Origin: Candidatus Ribeiella danica
GTDB lineage: Bacteria; Chloroflexota; Chloroflexia; Chloroflexales; Roseiflexaceae
DNA: 64,000 bases
Assembly (NCBI GenBank): GCA_016717335.1
Contig: JADKFS010000008.1
Coordinates: forward strand, 372,001 to 436,000
Direction: 5' to 3'
The translations under genes were made by a program, and so were the position numbers. This document shows positions 8,545-16,606 of the stretch, in pieces. A model generated the notes under the pieces. The model was not told the origin of the DNA, made no database searches, and worked only from the letters and a program-made list of their open reading frames with translations. The number at the start of each line of letters is the position of its first letter. Within the stretch, counting starts at the first letter, position 1.

Positions 8545-8630
8545 CTCGGGGTGTGGGCCTGGCTCCGCCGTGCTCACACCCCCACCGAGGAGGTTTGGCG
8601 GGGCTGCTGACCCCGCCAAACCTCCCCAAC
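8545..8630. repeat. Double-hairpin element family D, copy 1
   Basis: First hairpin GGGGTGTGGGC / GCTCACACCCC, second hairpin with perfect 15-bp arms (GGAGGTTTGGCGGGG, 8589-8603 and 8611-8625) and a 7-base loop. Other copies are at 22.7, 27.8 and 46.5 kb. Confidence 0.75.
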
Positions 8631-8646
8631 GTGTAGAATAAACCCT

Positions 8647-8916
8647 ATGGCTGAGCAAGAAAACCTTTCGCCCGAGGAGGCACAGCGGCTGATCGGCTGG
8701 CTGCGCCAGGAGCTGGAGCACCAGCGTGCACTGAACGGCGAGATGCGCCGCGCCGTCGCCGAGCTGGCCCGCGCGTTCCAGGAGTCGCTCGCGCGCGCCC
8801 ACGACGCGGCCGAGAGCGGCGACGTCGAGCGCGTGCGCCGGATCACGATCGAAAACCGCGACGCCTGGCAGGCCTACCTCCAGCAGATTATCGAGGCGGC
8901 AAAGACCAAGAAGTGA
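8647..8916 (+). CDS. Small charged helical protein (89 aa), unknown function
   Basis: MAEQENLSPEEAQRLIGWL start, then long amphipathic helices (RQELEHQRALNGEMRRAVAELARAFQESLARAH) ending AAKTKK; no membrane segment or cysteine. Likely a coiled-coil or adaptor protein. A repeat-derived octamer array begins at its stop codon. I do not recognise the family. Confidence 0.7.
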   Translation: MAEQENLSPEEAQRLIGWLRQELEHQRALNGEMRRAVAELARAFQESLARAHDAAESGDVERVRRITIENRDAWQAYLQQIIEAAKTKK

Positions 8917-8972
8917 CAACGTGACGAGGCGAGTCGATCTCACCCGGTCACCTTGTCACCTTGTCACCAAGG
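8912..8972. repeat. STRR-like octamer hairpin (GTGACAAC / GTCACCTT words)
   Basis: AGTGACAACGTGACGAGG faces GGTCACCTTGTCACCTTG. Same vocabulary as the arrays at 7.3 and 13.95 kb. It begins over the stop codon of the 89-aa gene and ends at the ribosome-binding site of the HAD gene. Confidence 0.85.
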
Positions 8973-8979
8973 AGTGCGC

Positions 8980-9720
8980 GTGATTAGGGCAGTCATCTTC
9001 GACATGGGCGGGACGCTCATGCGCTTCGTGCGGCCCGGCAACGGCACCTGGCGCGAGCTGGAGGACCCGGGCATCCGCGGGATCTATCGCTACCTGATCG
9101 AGCAAGGTCACCCGATTGGCTCGCAGGAGGATGCGTTTGTCGAGGCAATGTTCGCCCGGCTGGCCGCGGGCTGGGAGCAGGCCACCGGCGGACAGATCAA
9201 CCTGCGCGCGGTCGACTGGATCGCGGCCGGCGCTGCCGAGCACTCGCTGACGCTGGACGAGGCGGCGCTGATCGAGGCGGCGCGGATGTACGCCCGACCG
9301 ATGCGCGCGGGCGTGAGCGCGACCCCCGGAGCGGCCGCGACGCTCGCCGCGCTCCACGAGCGCGGCCACCGGATCGGCCTGATCTCGAACACGATCTGGC
9401 CGGCCGAGCTGCACCTGGAGGACTTGGAGGAGATCGGCCTGCTGCACTATATCGAGCGGCCGATCTTCTCGGGCGAGCTGGGGATCTGGAAGCCCAGCCC
9501 GCAGATCTTCCAGCACGCGCTGGATGTGCTCGGCGCGACGCCTGCCGAGACGGTGTTCGTCGGCGACAGCCCGCGCGAGGACATCCTGGGCGCGCAGCGC
9601 GTGGGCATGCGCGCCGTCTGGGTGCGCAGCCGGGAGTTCCCGCTGGGCGACGTGCAGCCCGACGGCATCATCGAGGCGCTGCCGGAGCTGCTGCCGATTC
9701 TAGATCGGTGGATCGCATGA
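8980..9720 (+). CDS. HAD-superfamily hydrolase
   Basis: 246 aa from the GTG at 8980, chosen for the AAGGAG five bases upstream. HAD motifs are in order: I FDMGGTL (nucleophile Asp present, the usual +2 Asp is Gly), II LISNT, III Lys in GIWKPSPQIF, IV VFVGDSPREDILGA. An alpha-helical cap lies between motifs I and II. It probably dephosphorylates a small metabolite; the Gly in place of the acid/base Asp is seen in part of the family and may lower or change activity. The stop overlaps the next ATG (ATGA). Confidence 0.88.
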   Translation: MIRAVIFDMGGTLMRFVRPGNGTWRELEDPGIRGIYRYLIEQGHPIGSQEDAFVEAMFARLAAGWEQATGGQINLRAVDWIAAGAAEHSLTLDEAALIEAARMYARPMRAGVSATPGAAATLAALHERGHRIGLISNTIWPAELHLEDLEEIGLLHYIERPIFSGELGIWKPSPQIFQHALDVLGATPAETVFVGDSPREDILGAQRVGMRAVWVRSREFPLGDVQPDGIIEALPELLPILDRWIA

Positions 9721-10535
9721 CGGTCATTCGCTTCCCGGTGCTCCACGTCGTGCCGCTCGACCAGTGCCTGCTGCACGAGGAGACCGACAGCGCGCGGGTG
9801 GCGCGGCTGGCGGCGCGGCTCGCCAGCGACGGCGTCCTGCGCAACCCGCCGATCCTCGGCCGCCACGACGGCCTGGAGCAGCTGATCGTGCTCGACGGCG
9901 CGACCCGCACGACCGCGCTGCGCGCCATGGGCATGCCGCACGTCGTCGCCCAGGTGGTCGACTACGACGACGAGTCGATCCAGATCCACACCTGGAGCCA
10001 CCTGATCAGCGGGCTGACACTGGACGATCTGCGCGCGCGGCTGGCCGACGAGCCGGCCCTGGCGGAGCGATCTTGCACGCCCTACGAGGCCGAGAACGCG
10101 CTGGCCCACCGCGAGACGTTGGCCTACCTGGCCGGTGGCGACGGGCGCTGCTTCGCGCTCGGCCGCAGCGCCAATATTGTCACGCGCGCCGCGGCGCTGC
10201 GGCGCCTCTTCGCCGCCTACGCCGGGCGCACGGCGATCGCCCGCATCCCGCCGAGCGACTGGCCCGCGCGCCTCGACGAGCAGCGCGCCGGCGTGGTCGT
10301 CGTCTACCCGAACTACACCAAGCGCGACATCGTGGCGCTCTCGCAGGCGGGCGCGATGCTGCCGGCCGGAATCACCCGCCACGTCATCCCCGGGCGCGCG
10401 CTGCGGATCAACGCGCCGCTCGACGGCGCGACGCTGGAGCAGAAGCAGGCCTGGCTAACCGGCTGGCTGCGCGAGCGCGAGGTTGGCCACGGCGTGCGCT
10501 TCTACGCCGAGCCGACATTCCTGTTCGACGAGTGA
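9717..10535 (+). CDS. ParB/sulfiredoxin-fold protein, SerK/SbnI-like
   Basis: 272 aa; the ATG at 9717 overlaps the HAD stop by four bases. The first ~90 residues have the ParB/Srx-fold pattern: VPLDQCLLHEETDSARVARL, then DGVLRNPPIL and LIVLDGATRTTALRAMGMPHV. The end contains LPAGITRHVIPGRALRINAPL, as in SbnI/SerK-type free-serine kinases and their relatives. No partitioning HTH is seen, so chromosome partitioning is unlikely. A small-molecule kinase or nucleotide-binding role is inferred from resemblance by eye only. It is coupled on both sides (ATGA with HAD, TGATG with the GDSL gene). Confidence 0.65.
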   Translation: MTVIRFPVLHVVPLDQCLLHEETDSARVARLAARLASDGVLRNPPILGRHDGLEQLIVLDGATRTTALRAMGMPHVVAQVVDYDDESIQIHTWSHLISGLTLDDLRARLADEPALAERSCTPYEAENALAHRETLAYLAGGDGRCFALGRSANIVTRAAALRRLFAAYAGRTAIARIPPSDWPARLDEQRAGVVVVYPNYTKRDIVALSQAGAMLPAGITRHVIPGRALRINAPLDGATLEQKQAWLTGWLREREVGHGVRFYAEPTFLFDE

Positions 10536-11296
10536 TGAACGAAACCGTGAAAACACTGGTCTGCTTCGGCGACAGCCTGACCGAGGGCGCGATCGGTGCG
10601 TCGTACGTGGACATCGTGCGCGAGCGGCTGGCCGGGCAGGCGCGTGTGGTCAACGCCGGCGTCAACGGCGACACGACGCTGAACTTGCTCGGCCGGGTCG
10701 AGCGCGACGTGATCGCCCTGCAGCCCGACGCGGTCGTCATCCTGGCCGGCCTGAACGACCTGACGACGGCGTACGGCTGGCGGTCGAACCGTGTCTACTA
10801 CCGCACAGTCAAGCGGGTGCGCGTCGAGCTGACGCCGCGCCGCTTCGCGCGGGCCTACCGGCGTCTGATCGCCACGCTGCGCGAGCGCAGCCACGCGCGG
10901 CTGGCGCTCTGCACGCTGACGACCGTGGGCGAGCGGCTCGACGACCCGTTCCAGGCCTATATCGACGCGTACTGCGCGATTATTCGCGCGCTGGCCGAGC
11001 AGGAGCGGCTGCCGCTGATCGACCTGCGCGCGGCCTTCTGCGCTGCCCTGGCGGCCGACCCGCGCGACGGCCCGCCCTACCACATCTGGACGCCGCTGCT
11101 CGACTGGGCCACGATCGGGCTGCGCGGCCAGTCCTACGCGGCGCTGGCCGAGCGGCGCGGCTACCGGCTGCTGTGCGACGGCGCGCACCTGGCCGAGGCC
11201 GGAGCGCTGCTAGTGGCCGAGACGATGCTGCCGACGCTGGGGCCGCTGCTTCAAATTACCGACCAAAGACCAACGACCAACGACCAACGACCATAG
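10535..11296 (+). CDS. GDSL/SGNH-type esterase
   Basis: 253 aa. SGNH blocks: I CFGDSLTEG (catalytic Ser), II Gly in NAGVNGDTTLNLLGR, III GLNDLTT, V DGAHLAEAG (Asp/His). No signal peptide, so probably cytoplasmic. The last residues (QITDQRPTTNDQRP) are encoded by an imperfect GACCAAC heptamer array, so the C-terminal tail is repeat-derived. The start overlaps the previous stop (TGATG), which implies a three-gene operon with the HAD and ParB-fold genes. Substrate unknown. Confidence 0.87.
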   Translation: MNETVKTLVCFGDSLTEGAIGASYVDIVRERLAGQARVVNAGVNGDTTLNLLGRVERDVIALQPDAVVILAGLNDLTTAYGWRSNRVYYRTVKRVRVELTPRRFARAYRRLIATLRERSHARLALCTLTTVGERLDDPFQAYIDAYCAIIRALAEQERLPLIDLRAAFCAALAADPRDGPPYHIWTPLLDWATIGLRGQSYAALAERRGYRLLCDGAHLAEAGALLVAETMLPTLGPLLQITDQRPTTNDQRP

Positions 11297-11345
11297 AATC
11301 GTTCGTCGTTCAGCCCTCAGCCCTCAGCCCTCAGCCGTCAGCCTT
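11260..11345. repeat. STRR-like heptamer arrays (GACCAAC and CTCAGCC words)
   Basis: GACCAAA/GACCAAC words, period 7, at 11260-11294 and then CAGCCCT words, period 7, at 11310-11345. The first array is within the 3' coding end of the GDSL gene; the second reaches the stop of the DUF1206 gene. These two arms use different words and do not pair. Confidence 0.85.
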
Positions 11346-12198
11346 AACGGGTGACGATCCGGCCGTACTTCGCGGCGGCGAGCATGTAGACACCGTAGGC
11401 CGCCAGGCCGAGCGCGACGACGCCAACCGCCCACGGGCCGAGCAGTCCCGCCAGCGCCTGGAGCGCGCCGCCCGAGTCCTGAACGCGGCCAGGGTCGAGC
11501 AGCAGCGCGGCCTGGATCAGAAACCCGCCGGCCGCCGCCCACACCACGCCGCGCGCCGCCAGCCCGACCCGCCCCAGCCGCGTCGCCCAGGTCCGCTCTG
11601 TCGCGCCCATCTCGCCCCACCTGAGGTGCTCGCTGAAGTCGGCCGTCCAGCCGCGGTAGATCTGCCACAGGCCGGCGCCGACGACGGCCAGGCCGACCAG
11701 GCCGATCAGCCAGCGGCCGAGCGGCAGCGCGAACACGCGCGCCACTAGGCCCTGCTGGCCGGCGCCCGCGCCCGCGCTCGCGCCGAGCGCCAGCCGCAGC
11801 GCCGTCAGCGCGAGCCCGCCGTACCCCAGGGCGCTGAGCAGATAGCCGGCGCGGATCGCCAGCCCCTTCGCGTCGGAGCCCTTCCGCTCAGGGTCGAGCA
11901 GCGCCTGCACGAAGCGCAGCAGCACGTAGCCGATCAGGCCGACCCCGATCAGCACCAGCGCAAACCGCCCGAACGGCTCGGCCAAGATCGTCTGCAGCGC
12001 CGCGCGCTTGTCGGTCGCGCGGCCGCCCAGGCCAAACGCCGCGCGGGCTGTCAGCAAGCCGGCGAGCAGGTAGACCACGCCCTTCGCGGCGTAGCCGAAC
12101 CGCGCCAGCGCGACGAACCACGGGTGATTGACCGCCCGCCTGGCCGTCTGCTCGGCCTGCCGCTTGACGTCGGCCGGATGGGAATTACTCTGTGCCAT
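11344..12198 (-). CDS. DUF1206 membrane protein
   Basis: 284 aa with about six membrane helices in three similar two-helix units. Each opens with an amphipathic stretch and a G(Y/R)xAKGVVY-like motif (FGYAAKGVVYLLAGLL; RAGYLLSALGYGGLAL; RVGLAARGVVWAAAGGFL), which defines DUF1206. The function of the family is unknown. GGAG lies a few bases before the ATG. Divergently oriented to murE. Confidence 0.88.
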   Translation of the reverse strand: MAQSNSHPADVKRQAEQTARRAVNHPWFVALARFGYAAKGVVYLLAGLLTARAAFGLGGRATDKRAALQTILAEPFGRFALVLIGVGLIGYVLLRFVQALLDPERKGSDAKGLAIRAGYLLSALGYGGLALTALRLALGASAGAGAGQQGLVARVFALPLGRWLIGLVGLAVVGAGLWQIYRGWTADFSEHLRWGEMGATERTWATRLGRVGLAARGVVWAAAGGFLIQAALLLDPGRVQDSGGALQALAGLLGPWAVGVVALGLAAYGVYMLAAAKYGRIVTR

Positions 12199-12317
12199 AG
12201 CGCTCCATCTCTTTCGCGGCCACGCGCTCGCGCTTGTGAGCCCACAGTGCTTTCAAGCTGATCGGGGAAAATCTTCCCTGCCTGAAAATACGTAGTGCAG
12301 CTTGCGTGCCACGCCGT

Positions 12318-12346
12318 TTGACGACCCTTACGCCGCATCTTAGAAT
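12318..12346 (+). promoter_or_regulatory. Sigma-70-type promoter of murE
   Basis: TTGACG (12318-12323), 17-bp spacer, TAGAAT (12341-12346), 34 bases before the murE ATG. Confidence 0.65.
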
Positions 12347-12380
12347 GGAGGCGGGTTTCACAAATCATTGAGGGTATAGC

Positions 12381-13964
12381 ATGCAGCTTCACCAGCTTCT
12401 CGCCGGCCTGCCGGACGCGCAGATCACCGGCCCGACCGATATTGAGATCTCCGGGATCGCCTACGACTCGCGCGCGGTGCGCCCCGGCAGCCTGTTCGTC
12501 GCGATCCGCGGCTTCCACGCCGACGGGCACGCCTACATCCCACAGGCGATCGAGCGGGGTGCGACTGCGGTCGTCGTCGAGGCCGGAACGTTCCAACGTT
12601 CCAACGTTTCAACGTTCGAACGTTCCGCTCCAATCACCTGGGTCGAGGTCGACAGCTCTCGCACCGCCCTGGCCCCGATCGCCGCCGCCTTCTACGGCTA
12701 CCCCGGCGCGGCGATGCGGGTGGTCGGGATCACCGGCACCGACGGCAAGACCACCACGACCTTCCTGACCAGCGCGGTGCTGGAGGCCGGCGGCCACACC
12801 ACCGGCCTGATGGGCACGGTCGACTTCAAGGTCGCCGGGCGGCAGTGGGCCAACGACACGCGCCAGAGCACCCCCGAGGCGCCCGAGGTCCAGGCGCTGC
12901 TGCGCGAGATGGTGGGCGCCGGCTGCGACTACGCCGTGCTCGAGTCGACCTCGCACGCGCTCTCGGCGCGCTGGAACCGGCTCGGCGGCGCGCTGTTCGA
13001 CGTCGCACTGCTGACCAACGTCACGCACGAGCACCTCGACTTCCACGGCTCGGTCGAGCAGTACCGGCGGGATAAGGCGCGGCTGTTCGAGATGCTCGGC
13101 GAAACGTTCGAACGTTCGAACGTTCGAACGTTCAAACGTTCGAACAAGGTGGCGATCGTCAACGCGGATGACCCGCACCACCGCATGTTCCTGGACGCCG
13201 CGCCGGCAAGCGCCGAGCGGCTGACCTACGCGGTCAACAGCCCGGCCGACGTGCGCGCCTACGACGTCGTCTCCAGCCAGGACGGGCTGCGCTTCCGGGT
13301 CGAGACGCCGTGGGGCCGCGCGCGGCTGAACCTCAAGCTGACGGGCGACTTCAACGTGGCCAACGCCCTGGCGGCGCTGACGGTCGGCCTGGCCGAGGGC
13401 GTGCCGATCGACGCCGCGGCGCGCGCGCTGGAGGCCATCCCCGGCGTGCGCGGGCGCATGGAGCGGATCGAGCAGGGCCAGCCCTTCACGGTGCTGGTCG
13501 ACTACGCGCACACCCCCGGCGCGTTCGAGAAGCTGATGGGCATCGTGCGGCCGCTGACGCGCGGCCAGCTGATCGCGGTGTTCGGCAGCGCCGGCGAGCG
13601 CGACCGCGAGAAGCGCGCGATCCAGGGCGAGGTGGCCGCGCGCTACTGCGACCTGCTGGTGCTGACCGACGAGGACCCGCGGCTGGAGGATCGCGACGCG
13701 ATCATCGCCGAGATCGCCCAGGGCGTCGAGCGCGCGAACCAAACTCGTGCTGAGCCGCGCCCGCACCTGCGCATCCCCGACCGGCCGGCTGCGATCCGCG
13801 CCGCCTTCGAGCGCGCCCGGCCCGGCGATATCGTGCTGCTGCTCGGCAAGGGCCACGAGGGCTGCATCTTCTACGGGAATGAGAAGATCCCCTGGGACGA
13901 GGCCGGCGCGGCGCGCGCCGCGCTGCGGGCGATGGGGTATGAGGGGGGCAAGGTGACAGGGTGA
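12381..13964 (+). CDS. murE: UDP-MurNAc-tripeptide ligase with two repeat-encoded insertions
   Basis: ATP-dependent cytoplasmic ligase adding the third residue of the peptidoglycan stem peptide. The P-loop is GITGTDGKTTT, followed by the LESTSHAL and NVTHEHLDFHGS substrate regions, the central DYAHTPGAFEKLM and C-terminal GSAGERDREKR. The acceptor motif region reads TDEDPRLED, close to but not identical with the DNPR of diaminopimelate-adding enzymes, so the residue added (DAP, ornithine or other) is open. 527 aa, slightly long: residues about 69-82 and 240-254 (TFQRSNVSTFERS, TFERSNVRTFKRSN) are encoded by AACGTTCG octamer arrays in loops of variable length. Own promoter; no other cell-wall ligase is adjacent. 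Confidence 0.92.
   Translation: MQLHQLLAGLPDAQITGPTDIEISGIAYDSRAVRPGSLFVAIRGFHADGHAYIPQAIERGATAVVVEAGTFQRSNVSTFERSAPITWVEVDSSRTALAPIAAAFYGYPGAAMRVVGITGTDGKTTTTFLTSAVLEAGGHTTGLMGTVDFKVAGRQWANDTRQSTPEAPEVQALLREMVGAGCDYAVLESTSHALSARWNRLGGALFDVALLTNVTHEHLDFHGSVEQYRRDKARLFEMLGETFERSNVRTFKRSNKVAIVNADDPHHRMFLDAAPASAERLTYAVNSPADVRAYDVVSSQDGLRFRVETPWGRARLNLKLTGDFNVANALAALTVGLAEGVPIDAAARALEAIPGVRGRMERIEQGQPFTVLVDYAHTPGAFEKLMGIVRPLTRGQLIAVFGSAGERDREKRAIQGEVAARYCDLLVLTDEDPRLEDRDAIIAEIAQGVERANQTRAEPRPHLRIPDRPAAIRAAFERARPGDIVLLLGKGHEGCIFYGNEKIPWDEAGAARAALRAMGYEGGKVTG
12586..12627. repeat. AACGTTCC octamer array inside murE
   Basis: Five imperfect 8-bp words (AACGTTCC, AACGTTCC, AACGTTTC, AACGTTCG, AACGTTCC) read in frame as a peptide of 8-residue period. 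Confidence 0.9.
13101..13146. repeat. AACGTTCG octamer array inside murE
   Basis: Five words, mostly AACGTTCG with one AACGTTCA. The word is itself a palindrome core (AACGTT), so the array can fold on itself. Same word as the array 500 bases upstream. Confidence 0.9.
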
Positions 13965-14008
13965 CAAGGTCCGTTGGGGCTGGAGACTTGAGGCTTGGGG
14001 CAAAGGGT
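13948..14008. repeat. STRR-like arrays at the murE 3' end
   Basis: AAGGTGACAGGGTGACAAGG (8-bp words) supplies the last murE codons (GGKVTG); GAGACTTGAGGCTTGGGG (7-bp words) follows. Confidence 0.75.
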
Positions 14009-14037
14009 TCATAAAAGAGTGACTTGACCCAGCGTCT

Positions 14038-14127
14038 ATGTCATCCTGAGCGAAGGCCGCAGCCGGAGCGAAGGATCGCTCGCTACAGGACGATCAAGAG
14101 ATGCTTCGCTGCGGCTCAGCATGACAT
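14038..14127. repeat. Dispersed TGTCATCCTGAGCGAAGG palindromic repeat
   Basis: Left end ATGTCATCCTGAGCGAAGG, internal GAGCGAAGGATCGCTCG, right end CGGCTCAGCATGACAT, an imperfect inverted repeat. Intergenic elements with these ends are common in several bacterial phyla. Confidence 0.7.
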
Positions 14128-14140
14128 TCCCAAGGTGAAG

Positions 14141-14214
14141 GACTTAAGATTTGAGGCTTGGGGATTTGAGACTGGGGACTTGGTCTTTGGTCTTTGGTCC
14201 TTGGTCCTTGGTCC
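14141..14214. repeat. Long heptamer array (GACTTGG / TCTTTGG words)
   Basis: About ten successive imperfect 7-bp words run from GACTTAAGATTTGAGG to TTTGGTCCTTGGTCC, ending just before the rhomboid stop codon. TTTGGTC is the complement of the GACCAAA word of the 11.26 kb array. Confidence 0.85.
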
Positions 14215-14220
14215 CGCGCC

Positions 14221-14946
14221 CTATCTCCGGTAGTAGCGCTCCTGATAGTACTCGTAGCGCGGGCTGCGCTCGGATCTGCGGAAGAAGAACGTCAGGATCA
14301 GCCCGACCACGAAGCCGCCGACGTGCGCGCCGTAGGCCACGCCGCCGGTCATCTGGGCAGCGTCGGTCAGGCTGGCGTAGCCGCTGAGCAGCTGGCCGCC
14401 GAACCAGACGATGATCATCAGCCAGGCCGGCACGAAGAACGAGAACAGGAACAGGATCGGGATGGGCAGGATCGCGCGGATCGCCGCGCGCGGGTAGAGC
14501 AGCAGGTAGGCCGCCAGCACGCCGCTGATCGCGCCCGACGCGCCGATCGCGGGCACGGGCGAGCGCGGCGTCAGCAGCGACTGGGCGAGCGCGGCGCCGA
14601 GGCCGCTCAGCAAGTAGAACGCCAGGTACGGCAGGCTGCCGAAGTTGTCCTCGACGTTGTCGCCGAAGATCCACAGGAACAGCATGTTGAAGAGCAGGTG
14701 CAGCCAGCCGCCGTGCAGGAACATCGAGGCGAGCGACTTCAGCAGCATCGGCGCCAGCAGGTCGGTGTTGCCGCGCAGCAGCTCGACCACCTCGATCGAG
14801 CGCAGGCCCCAGGCGTTGATGAAGCGGTCCAGGCGCGGCTCGCCGAGCGACAGCTCGTAGACGAACACCAGGACGTTCGCGATCAGCAACAGGTAGTTGA
14901 TGATCACAACGCCGCGGGTTGGGTTGCGGTCGCCGATCGGTATCAT
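14221..14946 (-). CDS. Rhomboid-family intramembrane serine protease
   Basis: 241 aa, about six membrane helices. Rhomboid hallmarks: FLHGGWLHLLFNMLFLWIFG (His and Asn of the oxyanion region), catalytic Ser in GASGAISG and catalytic His in YGAHVGGFVVG. It cleaves membrane proteins within the bilayer; substrates are unknown. No Shine-Dalgarno is seen because the heptamer hairpin at 14951-15020 abuts the start codon. Tail rich in Arg/Tyr (YEYYQERYYRR). Confidence 0.92.
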   Translation of the reverse strand: MIPIGDRNPTRGVVIINYLLLIANVLVFVYELSLGEPRLDRFINAWGLRSIEVVELLRGNTDLLAPMLLKSLASMFLHGGWLHLLFNMLFLWIFGDNVEDNFGSLPYLAFYLLSGLGAALAQSLLTPRSPVPAIGASGAISGVLAAYLLLYPRAAIRAILPIPILFLFSFFVPAWLMIIVWFGGQLLSGYASLTDAAQMTGGVAYGAHVGGFVVGLILTFFFRRSERSPRYEYYQERYYRR

Positions 14947-14950
14947 GTGA

Positions 14951-15020
14951 GGTTTTGAGTGTTGAGTTCTGAGTGTTGAGTTGGGACAGTCCTAACTCAA
15001 CACTCAAAACTCAACACTTA
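14951..15020. repeat. STRR-like heptamer hairpin (GTGTTGA words)
   Basis: GTTTTGA-GTGTTGA-GTTCTGA-GTGTTGA faces AACTCAA-CACTCAA-AACTCAA-CACTTA; long pairing arms. It occupies the whole gap between argD and the rhomboid gene and touches the argD stop codon. Confidence 0.9.
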
Positions 15021-16208
15021 TAACTGGCGGAAGGCCACGCCCAGCTTCTCGACCAGCTCGTCGACCTGGCCGCGCTCGATGATCAGCGGCGGCAGCAGGC
15101 GCACGACATCCTCGCCGGCGGTGGCCAGCAGCACGCCGGCGTCGTGGCCGGCCTCGCGCACCGCCGCGGCCGAGCCGTCGATCCGCAGGCCGCGCATCAG
15201 CCCGCGGCCGCGCAGCTCCAGCACCTGCGGGTGCGCGCCCGCGAAGTCGTGCAGCGCCTCGTCGAGGTAGTCGGCGACCTCGCGGACGTGCGCCAGGAAG
15301 GCCGGGTCGGCGATCCGCTCGAGCACGACCTTCGCCACCGCCGTCACCAGCGGCCCGCCGCCGAAGGTGGTGCCGTGCTCGCCGGCGTGGATCGCGTCGG
15401 CCACCGGCTGGGTCATCAGGATCGCGCCGATCGGCAGCCCGCCGCCGAGCGGCTTGGCGACCGTCATGATGTCGGGCACGACGCCGTACGGCTCGTAGGC
15501 CCACAGCGTGCCGGTGCGGCCCATGCCGCACTGGATCTCGTCGAGCACCAGCAGCGCACCGACCTCGTCGCAGCGCGCGCGCAGGCCGCGCAGAAACTCG
15601 GGCGTGGCCACGCTCAGGCCGCCCTCGCCCTGCACCGGCTCGACGATCACCGCGCAGACGTCGTCGGTGATCGCCGCCCGGGCGGCCGTGAGGTCGTTGA
15701 ACGGCGCGAAGCGCACGCCCGGCATCACCGGCTCGAACGGCAGGCGGTACTTCTCGCGGTGCGTGATCGCCACCGCGCCCATCGTGCGCCCGTGGAACGA
15801 GCCGCTGAACGCCACCACCGTGGTCTTGCCCTCGCCGCCGTGCTCGCGGGCGTACTTGCGGCTGAACTTGAGCGCGCCCTCGATCGCCTCGGCGCCGCTG
15901 TTGCTGAAGAACACCCGGTCGGCGAACGAGCGCTCGACCAGCAGCCGGGCCAGCTCGCCGCCCGGCCGCGTGTAGTACAGGTTCGAGGTGTGGATGAGCC
16001 GTGCGGCATGCTCGGCGATCGTCTGCGCGACCTGCTGGTCGCCGTAGCCGAGCGCGTTGACGGCGATGCCCGCCACGCAGTCGAGGTAGCGCCGCCCCGC
16101 CGTGTCGAACAGGTAGCACCCCTCGCCGTGGTCGAGCACGAAATCGGGGCGCTGGTAGGTCTGCAGAATATAGCGCTGATCGTCGGTGATCGCATCGTCG
16201 GCGGACAT
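15018..16208 (-). CDS. argD: Acetylornithine aminotransferase (class III, PLP)
   Basis: 396 aa. Transfers the amino group between N-acetylornithine and 2-oxoglutarate in arginine synthesis; related enzymes act on other omega-amines. Seen: FSNSGAEAIEGALKFSRKY, the FSGSFHGRT segment, VQGEGG, DEIQCGMGRTG and the PLP-lysine segment AKPLGGGLPIGA. AAGGAG lies before the ATG. No other arg genes are adjacent, so the exact substrate (acetylornithine, or succinyl-DAP/lysine-pathway analogue) is a family-level assignment. Confidence 0.88.
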   Translation of the reverse strand: MSADDAITDDQRYILQTYQRPDFVLDHGEGCYLFDTAGRRYLDCVAGIAVNALGYGDQQVAQTIAEHAARLIHTSNLYYTRPGGELARLLVERSFADRVFFSNSGAEAIEGALKFSRKYAREHGGEGKTTVVAFSGSFHGRTMGAVAITHREKYRLPFEPVMPGVRFAPFNDLTAARAAITDDVCAVIVEPVQGEGGLSVATPEFLRGLRARCDEVGALLVLDEIQCGMGRTGTLWAYEPYGVVPDIMTVAKPLGGGLPIGAILMTQPVADAIHAGEHGTTFGGGPLVTAVAKVVLERIADPAFLAHVREVADYLDEALHDFAGAHPQVLELRGRGLMRGLRIDGSAAAVREAGHDAGVLLATAGEDVVRLLPPLIIERGQVDELVEKLGVAFRQL

Positions 16209-16606
16209 GGCGGCTCCTTCGTTGTGTCAGCTCACGCAGGGAGGGAGTTTTGTCGGCGGTAGTATAGCATAGAAGCGCTGGCGCTTTGCGGGGGCTGCGC
16301 GCCCTATGCCTCCCCGGCCGGGGCTTCGCCCCTGGACCCCAAAATCACGCCGTCTCGTGCTGAGCGCTTGATGCCCCTGCCCGGCTGACCGCCAGCCGCG
16401 GCCCGGACGCAAGCCGCCCCGGCGGGGTGGGTGACAGGCCACGCGCCACCAGCAATGCCGGCACAGCGGCCTTTGCATCATTTCCAGGGGGGCTGGGGGC
16501 GGGGCTCCGCCCCAGGGGGGTGGGGGGCGGAGCCCGCCCGGGAGAAAGCTGGCCGCGGCCCGCGGGCCCTCAAGCGAGGGGCATGGGGGCGGGAGCCACC
16601 CGGAGC
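16209..16606. other. Gap with GC-rich repeat, no gene
   Basis: Apart from a family C element (about 16296-16410) and purine-rich GGGGCTGGGGGCGGGGC stretches near 16490-16530, I see no coding signal. Confidence 0.6.
16296..16410. repeat. GC-rich element family C, copy 1
   Basis: Core CCCCGGCCGGGGCTTCGCCC with CTGGACCCCAAAAT next to it, plus a GCGCTTGATGCC segment. It matches elements at 55.95, 63.25 and 63.42 kb. Confidence 0.75.

Noticed and set aside
9717..10535. Chromosome-partitioning ParB
   Set aside because: No HTH DNA-binding domain, no parA neighbour; the C-terminus fits SerK/SbnI-type proteins better.
12586..13146. Assembly error in murE
   Set aside because: Reading frame stays intact across both arrays and flanking MurE motifs are complete.
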